In this document: positions 23,121 to 36,263 of the stretch, piece by piece
Layout: each line of letters starts with the position of its first letter
Position numbering within the stretch: position 1 is the stretch's first letter
DNA from: Capniomyces stellatus
Lineage: Eukaryota; Kickxellomycota; Harpellomycetes; Harpellales; Legeriomycetaceae
Assembly: GCA_001661515.1 (NCBI GenBank)
Contig: LUVW01000018.1
Span: 416,059 to 480,058, forward strand
Direction of reading: 5' to 3'
DNA: 64,000 bases
Made by a program: the position numbers and the translations under genes
Notes under the pieces: model-generated
Seen by the model: the letters and a program-made list of their open reading frames with translations, nothing else
Told to the model about the DNA's origin: nothing
The model's database searches: none

Positions 23121-26072
23121 GTTGGAGAGTCTAATTGAATATTTGTATTACACTATATTACTCTCGTGTATATCTTTACCAACTTGCACTGTTGGGTTTC
23201 GTTCTCATTGGTTTGAATTTATACCGTTATTTATCTCGCCTGTCAATATTAGTGCTTCTTTCGAGCTATTTAAACTTTTGAATCGATTTAGTTTTGAATT
23301 TATTTATTTTTAAACAGTATTGTGTCCATAAAGAATACGCAAGCGTTTGAAATGTATTATTTAAACCACTTTGTTGAATATCTTGAAATAAATGTAAAGT
23401 CCGAGTTAAATTATAAATATAAATGTCGAGTTGAGTTTGGTTGGTTTAGTTTTGGTTTTGGTTCAGAAATCATTATTGTTGCATTATTTAGTTTGCCAGA
23501 AAAAAAAAAAGAAAAAAAAAGCAAAAGAAAAAAAAATACTGCCTTGAAGATTTTAAGTTTGGAAATTTGTAAAGTTAACAACACTTTCAATTAACCCGCC
23601 TAATAACTCGAGTCGTTTTCCCAACTTTTAGAAAGCAACATTTTAGTTTAACCAACTTTTTTTTTTAGCAAGAAGTTGGATGTACCTGTTTAAAGGTAAA
23701 ATAGACTTTAACTCGAATTGTAAAGACTAAAAATTGAAAGAAAAAGTAAAGTAAAAGGTAAATATGACAATAAAAAAGTTAATGACCCAACAGTTCCCTA
23801 AATTTTGTTTCTTTCTGTTAAAAGTTCCTTATTAAGATTGTTATTAGGAATTAGAAATTAGGGACATTAGCTAAGTCATGACACTGGAAACCCAATTATA
23901 ATCGCCGTTCTTTTTTTTATTTAAAGTTTTAATTAATGTTTGATAATTGGCTAAATTCATTGTACATTACTTTTCACAATTTTACCTCATTAGATTTTTT
24001 TTTATTAGCTTTCTTTTTCAATATTTCGTCAACAAGTCTGTTCTAAGTCGCCCCTGCTAGTCTATTTGTTTAGAACTTTTACATAATTTAAGCTGTTAGT
24101 GGTATCAACCTGATTGTATGTATAAGCAAACTAAAAACCTGAGTCTAATTATTATATTTTTAACCTTTTTGCAAGCGTAATTTCATCTCATTAATAATAA
24201 AGTAACTATAAAAACTTTCTTAGTTGCGGTTTTGGCAAAGATAATGTCGAGCAAGTTAATAAACACCGTAAAAGTTTAAGCTCAACCCAAACGGGAAATA
24301 AAAGGTTGTTGTAGTCTCTGAAAACCACGCTAAAATAACCCAACAATGTTGAATTAAATAATAGCGCTTGGATTTGGGAGAAAGCAATAAAGCAGAGTGA
24401 AAAAATAAACAATCGATTTTAATATCCATTTAAACTGGAATGCAAGAAAAGACCTCATTTGGGTTATTGTTTTTTGATTATATTTTTTGACAACACCCTT
24501 TTACTCCTCATCAAAAACCTTTCTAAATATTGAGCATTGAACCAAAGAAAGGAAAAGAGAAGAGAGCAAGAAAGAAAGGAAGAGGGCAAGAGGGCAAGAG
24601 GAGGAGGCAGGGTGTGTATGTGCGTATGTGCGTGACGAAAATAGATGGTAGAGAATAAATCATAACAATTAAGAATTCCAGAGCACGCATTTACGACTTT
24701 CCCAAACATGCGTTCATTCTGATTTAAACCTGAAAACAATCTCAGCCCTTGCTCCGTGTAATAATGAATGACCTTTGAGGCAGAATTAAATGCAGTATTC
24801 ATTGAAAATAAATATTAAAGATAGTTGATGACCCTCCCTCTCCCTCTGTCCATTTTTTTATTTACAGGCCCGGAATTGCAGCACCAATATACTCCATCTT
24901 TCTACACCTAAAGTGATTATATAATCTAGGCTGGTTTTATTTATGGCAAATTGAAAATTGTGAGCTATCGAAATTAATACAAACAAGCACAAAGGGCTGT
25001 TACAGCACTGTTTTATAAGATTCATCAAAGTAAAAAAAAGAATAAATCCACAAGGAAAAAAAAGATCAAGGCGTACAAATGCGCAGAAGAAAAGAAGGGA
25101 TAGCAGGGTAGATGGTTAAAACACAAGATTTTGGATGTATGTATTTATTATTGTAAGAGGCTCTTTAGATTTTTATTTGCGATGCTCATGGTTCGTTCTT
25201 GTGTAGATTTTGATTAATAACAGATGAAGCCACATATTGATAAAGTGAGTCAAAATTGTGAGTTTATTTATATAGCTATGTTGCTCATGATTGCACAAAA
25301 AAACATTAAATACAGCCTGACTAGCCGAATATGGTATGAAAACGCATGTTTTCTTTTGTTTACAAATTCAAAATTAGCACTATTATCATCTTTACAAAAG
25401 AAAAACGCTCGTTTACTTTTCAATACCGATTGATTGTTGGATATTTTTTTTAATGTTGAAATGAACATTTTGAAAATAAATAAAAGATTGTAAAGTGTAA
25501 AATGAAATTGCAGATGTATGTGTGTGTAGCAACAAGTGAACGAGAAATGAACGAGTTTTTTAACAGTTGGATTTTATTTTATTTTTTATTTTATTTATGT
25601 GGTTTATTGGTAACAAAATCAACACAACAAAACATACAATATTAATTAACAGTTGGAGAACACAAATTCACGTGGAAGAAATAGACATAATTTTTTTTTT
25701 CAAGCAGGCTATGTTTAAATCACGCTTTTGAAGTAGTGGTTTTTAGGAGCAAAAGCTTTACCAGGAACAACGCGAAAAAGGAGAAAAAGGAAAACAGACT
25801 CTAGATGTTTAGTAAAAAAAAAAAAAAATGGTTGCCAGACAAGTGATGTGTGATGTGAATAATAGAGAAACCAAATGGTGTTGTTGATAAGAGTTGCGAG
25901 TTATAAATTGATTGTTTATTTTGGATATAGATTTAAAGAAATTAGAATAGTAGTAAAACTAGAGTAAAAGATATAGAAAGTAAAAGGTATAGAAAGTAAA
26001 AGTAAAAGATGTAGGAAGTAAAAGTAAAAAAAGATGTAGGAAATAAAAAAGCATCACCAAATTAGACTAGCT
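23121..26072. other. Intergenic, no gene recognised
   Basis: Nearly 3 kb between the 5' end of the Atg4 gene and the 3' end of the Pol I subunit gene. It contains A-runs (23500-23540, 25808-25825), a purine run near 24540-24610 and AGTAAA repeats near 25975-26045. The stretch at 25603-25620 resembles 17223-17240. Open frames here are low-complexity and unsupported. Confidence 0.5.
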
Positions 26073-29000
26073 TCAAGAAAGAGACATCATGACATCAAAG
26101 GAGCCAGTTCCGCCTTGAACGGGTCTGCCAACAACGATACGGCTGCTTGGACTATCAAGAGTGTCAAAGTCGTTGTAAACGGAGGCATCTCTCAAAAAGG
26201 AGCAAGTGGTTTCAAAGGACATCTTTGCCAATGGACTGACGTTGGACTCAATTCCAACACGACTGAAGGGTTTATACCCGCCTTCAAACGTCATGTAGTC
26301 AGCTAGTAAGCCCAGATGTCTTGGATCAACCTCAATGTGGTAGACGCCAAAGACAGTTGAGATTTCGCGCTGAATCGCGGCTCTTGCGGCTTCAACACCA
26401 TAAGTGCGCAGAATTGCAGCGATATCGTTAGTGTAGATCTTGTTTATGTCGAGCCACTCGCCGTCGCTGCGCGGACCAGATGAGTTGGAAGTCTTGGTGT
26501 CGAGCAGGGGCTTGATGGACCGCTCCCAGATACCAGACAAGTTTGTGCCCTCAGTGTTGATGGTCTTGTTGATGACTTCAACCTGCTCACCGTGCTCATT
26601 GGTTATTGTTGACTTGGCGTCCTCGCCCAAATAGCACGACTTGACTTTGCAGACCTCGCGGATAACAGAGTCAAAGCACACCTTTTCGGCAAAGTTGACC
26701 ATCAGCAGCTTCTGCGACTTTGATGGAAGTCTTAGCGTGATGCTAGCATAACATCCTTCGGTTTTTTGGGTAGCGTCTGCTGCTGCTGGGTCGTTGAATG
26801 AGTAGTCGACAGCGTATAGCGAGGACTCAACAATGCGAGCGCGTCTGTTCTCAAGCTTGGCAGGCGTGGCAGATGGCGCGTGGTCAGTGTCGCTTTCATT
26901 GTCGCTTTCGTTGTTGAGCATTGAGTTGAGTTTGTTTTTAATGCTTGAAATGTCGTTGGAGTCGATGTCGGTGTCAGAATCGTCGTCCGAGTTGTTGCCT
27001 TTGGAGTTTGAGTTGGAGGCTGGGGACTCTGTGTCGTCTGCGCCATAGCTTGCCTGTTCGTTTCTTTGAGAAGAATACTTTTCACCATCAGCGCCAGCAT
27101 CCAAGTGGTCTTCAATCTCGTTGTTTGCATCGATTCTGCGCTGCTTGTTGGCAATGGTCTTGACGGCCTCCTCGCTGTCGTCAACTTCCAAACTGTCCGA
27201 GTTGGCATTGGCCTGGACTCTTACATTAAGCGGCAGTCCAATCTCAGGCAGGTCCTCAACCAGCTCGTTTGCGCTAGCCTTGACGGACCTCTTGAGCTCT
27301 TTGGCAAGAATTTTGGTCAACAGAGGCAAGAACCTAAACTCAACAGCGTCTTCAATTGACTTTCTGTCAATGCTGTGCTCCTCTACGATCTCGGCCATTG
27401 GGAACATGTGGAGAATAATGTTGATGCTCCTGTACCGAATGCCGTTTGGCGAGTCGGACTTGGCAGTCAGTTTTTCTCTGATCTCGACCCGGTCCATAAT
27501 GTCAGCCAATGTCAGCCTGGACAAGTCTTGCGATATGGCCTTGGTCTGCTCCTCGCTGACACCGTTGAGCATGGTGAGGGTCATGCTGGGGGTTGAAGGC
27601 TTTGCAGACGCCGTCATAATGATCTCTCTCAGTCTAGGAATACCAAGCGTCACGTTTTTAGCACCAAACCCTGCCAAATGGAAAGTGTTCAAAGTCATTT
27701 GTGTTGATGGCTCACCAACCGACTGTGCTGCCAAAAGTCCTACAGCCTCTCCGGGATCCACAAGCGAGTTCATGTAGTTCAGGAACTGCAGGCTTCTGAA
27801 GGTCTCAGCGGTGCAGCCTGGCTCAGCCATTGCTGGTGTCACTTTGGAAACGGTGCCGGTCTCTCCTGGTGCCAGCGTGTCGTTTTCGCCAGTCTTTTCG
27901 AGCTTCTTCTTGCGCTTGATTTCCTTTTTGGACTCGGTAATCAGGCGGTTTGGATTTGTGGAAATGTACTTTTCAAGCTCGTTGCTGAACAACTCGGAAA
28001 CAGAACCTAGGTACTTGCACGGCGACATCATGGAGATGGTTGGGTCGTACTTGTGTGGCTTCTTGGCTACCTTCTTGTTGTACGACCTGGCCGAGTCGTC
28101 GTCTAACGAGGCGGCTACCAGATGTGGCTTGAACTTGTCACGCAATGCCTTGTAGTTGGCAGCAGCAAACGAGAACTTTTGCAGGTACTTTTGCTTGCAC
28201 ACGTCCAGCGAGTCTTCACCGTACAGGAACTGCAGAATACATCCGTCCGACGACCTAACGGTATAGTCGTAGTGCACTCTCAAGCTCTCAAGATGCTTGA
28301 TGATACAACGCTGTAGATACCCAGAATTGGCGGTTTTGACAGCAGTATCAATCAGCCCTTCACGACCAGCCATGCAATGGAAGTAGAATTCCTGTGGCTT
28401 GATTCCAGTCAAAAATCTCTGCGAAATGTAACCACCAGCCCTAGCCGACGTGTCAAGAGGCGGGAACGAAGGCAAAGACTTTCCACTCACCATAAGCGGT
28501 ACTCTTCGGCCCTCCAGCTCCTGCTGCCCCAAGCAACACGAAATCTGCGAAAAATTGACCTGCGATCCCTTGGCTCCACTCACCGTCATAACCATCATTC
28601 TGTTGTGTGGGAAAGGCTTAATCAGGTTGTCTGGCAACGTGGAATCAATGATGCTTGAGGTCAGCGAGTTCATCTTGCTCTTCATCGCCCCGTCCAGCCT
28701 AACAAGCTTCTCGTCGTGTCGCGCCACCTCCTCCAACCGGTCGTTCAGCTCCTGCTTGTACTGCTTGCTGGTCTCAGGAATCTCAGTCTCCCCCAGCCCA
28801 ACAAACGATTTTGCCACTTGGGCTCCGTAGTCAACAGCGCCCTTAATCAACTCCTTTCTTCTCAAATCTCCTACCTCTGTAAGCCGCAAGTCGTCTATAC
28901 TGCACGAGAACCCGGTGTGCTGGAAGTAGCACACAAACAGCCTCCCCAATATACCCAGCAACTTGCCTGCTGCCGTTGGCCCATACAGCTCATAAACCGC

Positions 29001-31604
29001 ATGCACCAGCCCATACTCGGACGCTCCATACTGCGCCTTGTCTACCACACCAGTCAGCAACTCACCCCTCAAAATAAACACCTCGCCCTCAACCAGTCCT
29101 GCTTTGCCCCACAGCTTGGCTGGCACCTTAGTCTTTGAAGTGATGTTTGGTGGGTTCATTCCGTACGTCAGATTCAGCAAAATAGTTGAGATCACCTGCT
29201 TGCCTGTCCACAGCGCCTCGGGCTTGAATATTGTTGGTGCCATTGTTATCAGCTTTCCGTTAGGCAGATGCGACTCGTTTTCGGGTTTGATCGCTGCATA
29301 CAGCAGCTGGTAGTACTCTTCCCTTGTCAAAAACGTGTCCCTCTTTGTCAGCATCACTCCCGCGTCAACTGAATCCTGAATCAGCCCTCGCAGCGGTGCA
29401 CCGTTTGTTGGCGCCAAGTACTGGAAATCTGTCTTTGCTATTTCCCTCGCCTCCGCTACCGCTGCCAGTGACTGCGGGAAATGCATGTTCATTTCGTCTC
29501 CATCAAAATCTGCATTGTAAGTATTGCAGTTTACATAGTGCATTCTGATCGTTCTTTCCCCTGGCAACACTCTGACTTTGTGTCCCATCATTGACGGCTT
29601 GTGCAGTGTTGGCTGTCTGTTTAGTATCACCATGTCCCCGTTTCTCAAGTGACGAAGAACCTTTTTGTTCCGGTGCGCCTCTGTCGCCTCTAGCATGTTG
29701 CCCAGCACTCCCCCCACCCCACGGCCCTGTTGCGGCGTCATCAGCTGGTTGGCCAAAGCTATTCTTGACTCGTGGCTAAGTCTTGCCAGCGACGTAACAG
29801 ACCCATCCTCATGCTGAACCGCTGCTGCCCCAGGCCACACATCCGGCCCATTGATCACTGCCTTCCTCATGGCCTCTACGTTAAAGTAGGTTACTGGCTC
29901 TGGGAACGTCAGCTTTGTCGCAAACACCGGTGGCACTCCCACCTCGTTGGTCTCCAGATTTGGATCAGGCGAAATAACCGATCTCGCCGCAAAGTTTACT
30001 CTTTTTCCCATCATGTTTCTTCTAAACAGCCCCTCCTTTTTCTCCAGAATCTGCCTGATTCCTGGTGGCGGCGCGTCCCCTCTTCTTCCTGTAGACGTGT
30101 TCTTTGAACTGTCAATCATGTTGTTGACGTCCTGCTGAAGCTGTACCATCATCCCTATCATTCTCTCAAAAACACTCTTGTTGTTTGCATAAACCTGCGT
30201 CATCTCCTTTTCGTTTCCATGAACCAGCTCCCTAAGACTCACGCATGTCCCCAAAATACTGCTCAAGAACACATTCTGCGTATTCTCCATCACCTGCCCC
30301 CCTACCATGTTTGCTGGCCTAAACCTTGTTGGCGGAACTGGAAGCGCCTCGATAAAGAATATGTCCAATATGTAGTTATTCAACTTTCTATTGTTCATCG
30401 TTCCAAATATCTGCTCCAGAAGCTCGCTCTCGTTCAAACTAACCAACATCAACAGCTTCTTCAGATGCATCGATGTCTGGTACTGGTACGTCTCCTTTGT
30501 CGCCAGCTTCGTCTTTGCCACCAACTTCTCCTTCACCATACTAACATCCTCATCGTCACCCCCCTCTCCCATTTCCTCATCCTCATCCTCTCCCTCTCCC
30601 TCCATCTCCACAGTCCCATAGTCTCTCTCTTGCTCATCCTCCCCCTCCTCTGCCTCCCCTGCATCCATACCGCTCTCTCTTAAATTCTTCTCCTTGTAGT
30701 TCTTGATATCTATCTTCAAAACATCTGGCTCTCTAACCCCCATGGCCTCAATTGTCGCTTTTTCCTTTGGTGTATACGCTCGCTTGAAAATCTTCAGAAA
30801 TCCGTCCTTGCGCAGTTTACAGCCCGGTGCCTTGCACTTTTCACACTTGTTTCGTGATATCTTCTCATAGAAACTCTTAATCACCAATCTACGCTCCTCG
30901 TTAATCAATGCTATTTTATACGTCCCATCCTTTGCGCTGTCGTTTGCCAAACACTCGTCTGTAAAGTCCAGCAGTCTATCAATGTACTGCTCGCTTGTCT
31001 CAACCTGACGAATCTCCTCATTGTCCTCCTCCCCAAAATCCAAACTTACTTTTGTCTTTGCTGCCATCAAATCAATTTGCATACTCTCTTGTAACAATCC
31101 CCGATTTAATAACTTTAGCTTGCAAACTAATTTCGTCGACTATATCACCAACATTACCATCATTAGTATCACAATTATTACTTTTATATTCATTATTATT
31201 TTCATCATTAGTATCATTATTATTATCTCCAGCATTAGTATCTTCTTTATAATTCATACCTCAACTTTTGATATTCTGAAGCTGTGACAAAAGTAGCAGA
31301 CTCCATTCATCAACTTGAACAAGTAATCAAATATCATAGTATTGAAAACTGGCGTTGGAAGCTCAATATGCCCAAAATGGCCCGGACATGATCCATAATC
31401 CAAACTACAGGTTGAACACAAACTGTTTCTGCTAAATGGCCCCAATACAGGGTCATACAGTCCTCCTTTTGTTGGATTTCCAAGCAAGTCTAACAGCACC
31501 GGGTTCACAATTTGCTTCACCGAGATCTTTCGAATCTCTGAGGAATTGTAGTAAGATATCCGCAAGGATTTGATCTCTGAATTTATCGGCTGCGAGACAT
31601 TCAT
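26073..31604 (-). CDS. rpa1: RNA polymerase I largest subunit (A190)
   Basis: The catalytic subunit of the nucleolar polymerase that transcribes 35S/45S pre-rRNA. Exon 1 (31604-31260) and exon 2 (31139-26073) join in phase 0 across a 120-nt intron (GTATGA...ATATAG), giving 1803 residues. The join restores the spacing seen in yeast A190 between ISKxE and CKLxLL. Exon 1 carries the N-terminal zinc-binding clamp (CSTCSLDYGSCPGHFGHIEL). The metal-binding catalytic loop NADFDGDEMNMH has its three aspartates at 659, 661 and 663. Further landmarks are the lid/rudder region FRRNMMGKRVNFAARSVISP, the bridge-helix region VGLLAAQSVGEPSTQMTLNT and a C-terminal jaw with an acidic Asp/Ser insert (about 1480-1560), characteristic of the Pol I form. 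Acidic inserts near 160-210 are family-typical in position. Confidence 0.97.
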
Positions 31605-33161
31605 ATCTAATTAACCCGCTTTTTCTAAATTGCTTCTTTTTGTTGTTGTTGTTGTTGTTTTTATCAATATCTATTATTTGGCTTTTTTTAACCCTCTATT
31701 TCTCTGTATTGATTATTTCCTGCTACACTTTATCCACCTCGCTAATCAATACTCTCCTGCCAAGTGCTGCAATGGTACAGGTATCCTGGCCTTTTCTCTA
31801 AACGGCGATGGCGCTTTTGAATCTGCTTTTGTGCTACTTGATTAAGAATTTAAAAAAAAAATTGGCTTTATGCTTCTTTTCCCCAATCTTAATTCTAAAT
31901 TCTCAAACGTCGTTTTTGGTTGTTGTAACTGAAGTATATAAAACTAGAGAAATTCTCAAAAGATAAATGTTTATTCTGAGTGTTTTCTATACTCTCTTGG
32001 TCAATTCTGATTCAATTGTTTCTCAAGCCATAAACAATAAGTTTGTTCGCTACTTTTCTATATCAACTTGATTTTTTTAAATTTTTTTTAATTGGAACTG
32101 CCTATTACTAATTAAAAGCAAACACTACTAAAATTAAGAAAAAATTTTTTTTTTTTTGTTCTCAGTTGGTAAACAAATTTCATTCAAACTCTGATTCCAA
32201 AATCGAGAAATAAATTCGATTCAAAACTTTTCATTTGAACCTTTAAATCGCAAAAAAAAAATTTTATCCTAATTTTTTTTTTTTGATGTGATATACTTTA
32301 GAATATTTTAGTGGCAAAATTTCTTAGCAAACTCAGAATTGGTGCCTAAAATATGCTTTAAAAAATACTTTATTGTGGCCTATTAAATTGCGACTTGCAA
32401 CATTTTCTAAATAAAACGTTTACAACTTGCTTGCAGCTTTATTTCTTAATGGAATTAAAACTGAATCTTATTTGTTATCCAAACTGCAAACTGCTTTTTT
32501 CTCGTTGAAGAAAAAGCAAATATTTCAATTTAATTCGATCAGATCAGATTTATCAATGGGCCAATGATTGGTTTAATAGCTTATTCAATCCAAGCACTAA
32601 CACAGAAATAGATGTCACGACTACTACCACGATTACTACCACAATTACTACCACTGGGATAACTGGGATAACTGAAGAGGCAAGGTTGCCTTATATAGCT
32701 AAAACATAATGATGTTGTACTACAGTGGCTTTTCTAATGATCAAGAGTACATTTTGAGTCATTCAGCAGGTATACCAGATACACTTTATTCCACACGCTA
32801 ACCCGTTGTTTTTCATTGCAATGGCTATATTTAGTGGAGCAATAATAAAATATTAAACCCATCCTCTAATTCCAATCTCACTAATCAGCAGTGCCGTCGA
32901 GTACCAAACCTTTTGGCTTTGGTCCAAACCCATCAAAACATCGAATTAAAAACCTAACGTAACTGTCAATTTATCAGTACAATGCTGGGAACTGATGATT
33001 AGAACTTTATTGCTAAATGCTCATAGCATTACACGGTTATCGTTTTTGTAAGATATTAACATAATAAATAAATATCGTCAAGTAGCTACTTTGATATGTA
33101 CCATCGCGCTAATTTGTAAATACAAAAAAAACTAAAAGAAAAGGTTTGAAAATGCTAGTTT
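31605..33161. other. Intergenic, no gene recognised
   Basis: About 1.55 kb. It includes long T- and A-runs (32140-32290) and an ACT/ACC-rich stretch at 32614-32660 that reads as poly-Thr in one + frame (ending TEEARLPYIAKT at a TAA near 32707) but has no start and no domain. A similar ACT/ACC run occurs at 52736-52774. Confidence 0.45.
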
Positions 33162-34213
33162 TTAATCGGAATATTCATGAGCCTCCTCACTATCCTCGGT
33201 TTTTTTTGGATATCTGAATACTCGACAACGATCTAATTTAGCGACAGCAAATCATGAAAAACAAATTATACTTGTTAAAAACAGGCTATGTGTTGATATG
33301 GCATTGAACTGTAGACAATAAAAATAAAAGACTTTTGCAGCCAATAATGGAAGCACAATAATATCATCCAGTTGCATATTTGTCGAAGAGAAAAATAAAC
33401 ATACCGGCTATAATAACAGTGCTTTGAACTTCCATGTCGTTCTTGTTGGTGTATGTTTGGTAATCGAGTCTACCTTCAACAAGCACAGATGCTCTATTCA
33501 CTCAACAAAATTAACAATTGTTAGTAAACCTCACTCCCCTTCCCTCCTACCCAAATGATGCAAATTCAATTAGCAATCATCATTTATAAAAGGCCAAACT
33601 AAGCTAGTCATAAAGAAAAAAAAACAAGACTTCACTATTAATGAGTGACGATAGACATTGCTGCACATACCCCTTTTGAATGTATTTTTCTACACTCTCT
33701 GCAAGCTTAGAGTAAGCTACAATTTTGTGCCAACTGGTTTTTTCTAAAAGATTCCCTTGGTTGTCTTTGTAGCTGATCGAAGTAGCGATCGAAAAATTCG
33801 CTGCTTTTTTAGAATCACTAATGTCCCTGATAATAGGTTCCTGGCCAACATTACCAATCAAAGTAACTCTGTTGTAAGTCGCTACATTGTTAATATATTA
33901 ATTAGCGTTAGGGTTTATTTCGGTGCTTTTTTAAAGAACATTGTTTGAAATTTCTTAATTGAGTCAAGTCGAGGTAGTTGGAAACAGCTTAAGCTAGCGC
34001 ATTCGGATAAGTAATAGGTAGTATAAAGTACAACTAAACATACAGTTGAAGCATTTTTGGACTGAACGCGAAGAAATCTAACAAGAATTAAATTATAATC
34101 ATTAGGGGAAAATATTCACAAAATATAACAGTATTCGGCTAGATCAAGAAAATGAACACATTTGACATGTAACACTCTACCTTTAAAGATTTAGCAATTG
34201 TGTTTTTAAACAT
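33162..34213 (-). CDS. rim1: Mitochondrial single-stranded DNA-binding protein (Rim1/mtSSB type)
   Basis: An OB-fold protein that coats single-stranded mitochondrial DNA during replication. Five small exons join in phase: 34213-34181, 34077-34044, 33881-33671, 33493-33405 and 33232-33162, giving 145 residues, normal for the family. Exons 1 and 2 (33 and 34 nt) encode a basic N-terminus free of acidic residues (MFKNTIAKSLKISSRSVQKC), a plausible mitochondrial targeting sequence. The OB fold follows: TYNRVTLIGNVGQEPIIRD, NFSIATS, KTSWHKIVAYSKLAE, VEKYIQKGASVLVEGRL and STVIIADRCRVF. Introns are 103-177 nt with GTATGT-type donors and TAG acceptors. A bacterial-type SSB of a contaminant is excluded by the introns and presequence. 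Confidence 0.9.
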
Positions 34214-35676
34214 TTTGTATTATTAATCGTAGCTACAAGTTTTGTGGTGAAAGAATTCTGACAACTACAACAAACAGAAAATTAAAAACATTAAAGTAAC
34301 TTTATTCAATTCACAACCTGAAAGTAAAACAACGCGTTTTGTGGAAAACAGTAGCAGACAATTAAATCATTTAAATGTCAATACCTACCTCGATTTAATC
34401 GCTATAAATGTTAACGTAAACAATGTATAAGCCAATGTTGTTAAATAATACCAAGCCAAGACAACTAAATGGAATATATTATTATCGTTAAAAGTCGACT
34501 TGGAATCAAAATTTTGAAAAATATCGCCATCCAAATTTCAGTATTTCAATTTCAAAACACGCCAATCTCGAGTTAAAAAAAAATACGTAGCTAGAAAACT
34601 GAATGAGAAATCAACAAACTAACTGCGTAATTTCGATTCGCCAATTCAATTTACATTTATATTTTACAATTTAAAGAAAAAAAAAATAAGTTGACAACAT
34701 TCAAACATAAAGTAAGTTGAATCAATCGATTGGCTGGATAAATAATTGGATATAAATGATTTGGAATTTAACCGATTGAGCCTGAAAAGCTACAAGGCAA
34801 ATTTACAAAGTTTGACATTTATTAAAACGTTGTAAATAAAAATTGATAAAAAATTGATAAAATAGTATTTTAAATATTAATAAAATAATAAGATAATAGA
34901 ATAATAGAATAATAGAATAATAGAATAATAGAATAATAGAATAATAGTTATTATTTTATTATTTTATCATAAAATTTATAATTATTTTATTATTTTATTA
35001 TTTTAAATAAAATAATAAAATAATAAAATAGTATTTTAAATATTAATAAAATAATAAAATAATAAAATTATATTACAAACTTAAATAATGTAAAAAATAA
35101 ATTTAATTTAATTGACTTGACTTGACCTGGTTTATATAGGATAGGTTGTAGTTGATTATAAACAAACTAAATTAAAAAAAATTAAAATTAATGAAAAAAT
35201 AATGATTAATAAAAGTAGTTTTACATTTATTCGTTTATTTAATTAACAAAAATTTTTTTATGACTTTAATATTTTGATTACAAAATACTGAATATAATAT
35301 AATGCCTCTTTAGTTCAATTCACTTTAAATTCTCTGATAAATAATAAACTATATTTATTTCATTCTTAATTAAACAATTCAATCATGTTGAAAGATTTCA
35401 GCTACAAAATTGACAAACTTACCGAACTCCACCCGCCTAGAACCTGTCAGGGTGTCAAGGTGTTGGTATTCATATGTGTTTAACTTTAAAGATTATTTAG
35501 ATAAAATAATCTTTATTATTATACTTGAAAACAAAAAGTATATTACTGATAAAGATACTCAGCAATAAAATCTTTTTTTTATGCATCAAACAATGTAAAT
35601 ATATTGTTTACGCCAAATATCCCAGTATTGGAGATGCCAAATGCGCTGAAAATTGGCACAAAAGAAATACGATGGT
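34214..35676. other. AT-rich repeat-laden spacer before the mobile-DNA region
   Basis: Very AT-rich. It contains the simple-repeat/hairpin block at 34860-35080 (separate entry) and two short coding-like scraps on the + strand: MLKDFSYKIDKLTELHPPRT starting at 35384, stopping at 35482, and an unclear stretch (YAKYPSIGDAKCAENWHKRN) ending where the first 151-bp element is inserted at 35677. Both look like decayed gene fragments. Confidence 0.45.
34860..35080. repeat. AATAATAG tandem repeat plus A/T hairpin-forming block
   Basis: About seven copies of an 8-bp unit (AATAATAG) at roughly 34885-34945 are followed by runs of TTATTATTT and their complements AAATAATAA. The two kinds of run face each other, so the block can fold back on itself. 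Almost no G or C is present. Confidence 0.75.
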
Positions 35677-35827
35677 TGTAATAAATACAATTTCATTTAT
35701 TAAATAGTTTTATTAAATATTAGTATTTAAATTAATTTAGTATAAAAGACTTAATTTAGTTAGTTATTAGTTCATTAAGTCTTTTAATTTTTATAGTTCT
35801 TAAATAAATTAGATTTAAATCATTACA
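35677..35827 (-). mobile_element. 151-bp TGTAAT...ATTACA element, copy A (inverted)
   Basis: One of three 151-bp copies in the window. It starts TGTAATAAATACAA and ends AAATCATTACA, and is flanked by the direct repeat ATGGT on both sides (35672-35676 and 35828-35832), a 5-bp target-site duplication. It is in the opposite orientation to copies B and C and differs from them at a handful of positions. The centre is palindromic (AAAAGACTTAA ... TTAAGTCTTTT). TG...CA ends with a 5-bp duplication fit either a small solo LTR or a short non-autonomous element of a 5-bp-duplicating DNA transposon; the internal hairpin and short length favour the latter slightly. It has no coding capacity. Confidence 0.85.
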
Positions 35828-35843
35828 ATGGTACTTTAAAAGA

Positions 35844-36263
35844 ATGAATAAAGTAGCCAGAAAACAAAAAGTATTCATTCCAGAATACAAAAAGAAAAGA
35901 AGGTTGAACGAACCGTTTATTTTTGGTGAAAATACACAAGAAATAAAAAAACATGTAATAAACAAAGAGATCATACTACTAAATGATGAAACCGTAAAAG
36001 AGCCAAAGGTCCCAGCGGAGGGCCCAGTCCAAGCCCAAAGAACAGCCGCAGCGACAAAGGGACCAGCAGTAACACCAGCAGAAACCTCAATATATGTCTT
36101 GGACATGTCAGGGAAAAAAACAAACGGTGTAATCGAGGCGCCAAGAGAAATATCAACGGCGGAACCGATCGAGCTCGGACACGGAGATGGACTTCGCAAT
36201 CGATTCGATGGGAGCTCCCGATCCTACAAAACAATAAAAATAATGATTAATAAAAACATGTAA
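35844..36263 (+). pseudogene. Unknown ORF between two 151-bp elements
   Basis: A 139-codon open frame starting at an ATG and running into copy B of the 151-bp element, which supplies its last few residues. The N-terminus is Lys/Arg-rich (MNKVARKQKVFIPEYKKKRR), the middle is Ala/Pro/Glu-rich, and base composition is far less AT-rich than the flanks, which suggests true coding origin. No domain is recognised. Because the 3' end is supplied by the element, the original C-terminus is lost. Confidence 0.35.

Noticed and set aside
24464..24802. 112-codon minus-strand frame
   Set aside because: Half of it is translation of a purine/CA simple repeat; no start context or domain.
32500..32707. Thr-rich open stretch as an exon of a surface protein
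   Set aside because: No start, no convincing acceptor, and the Thr run is a simple ACT/ACC repeat that also occurs in non-coding DNA at 52736.
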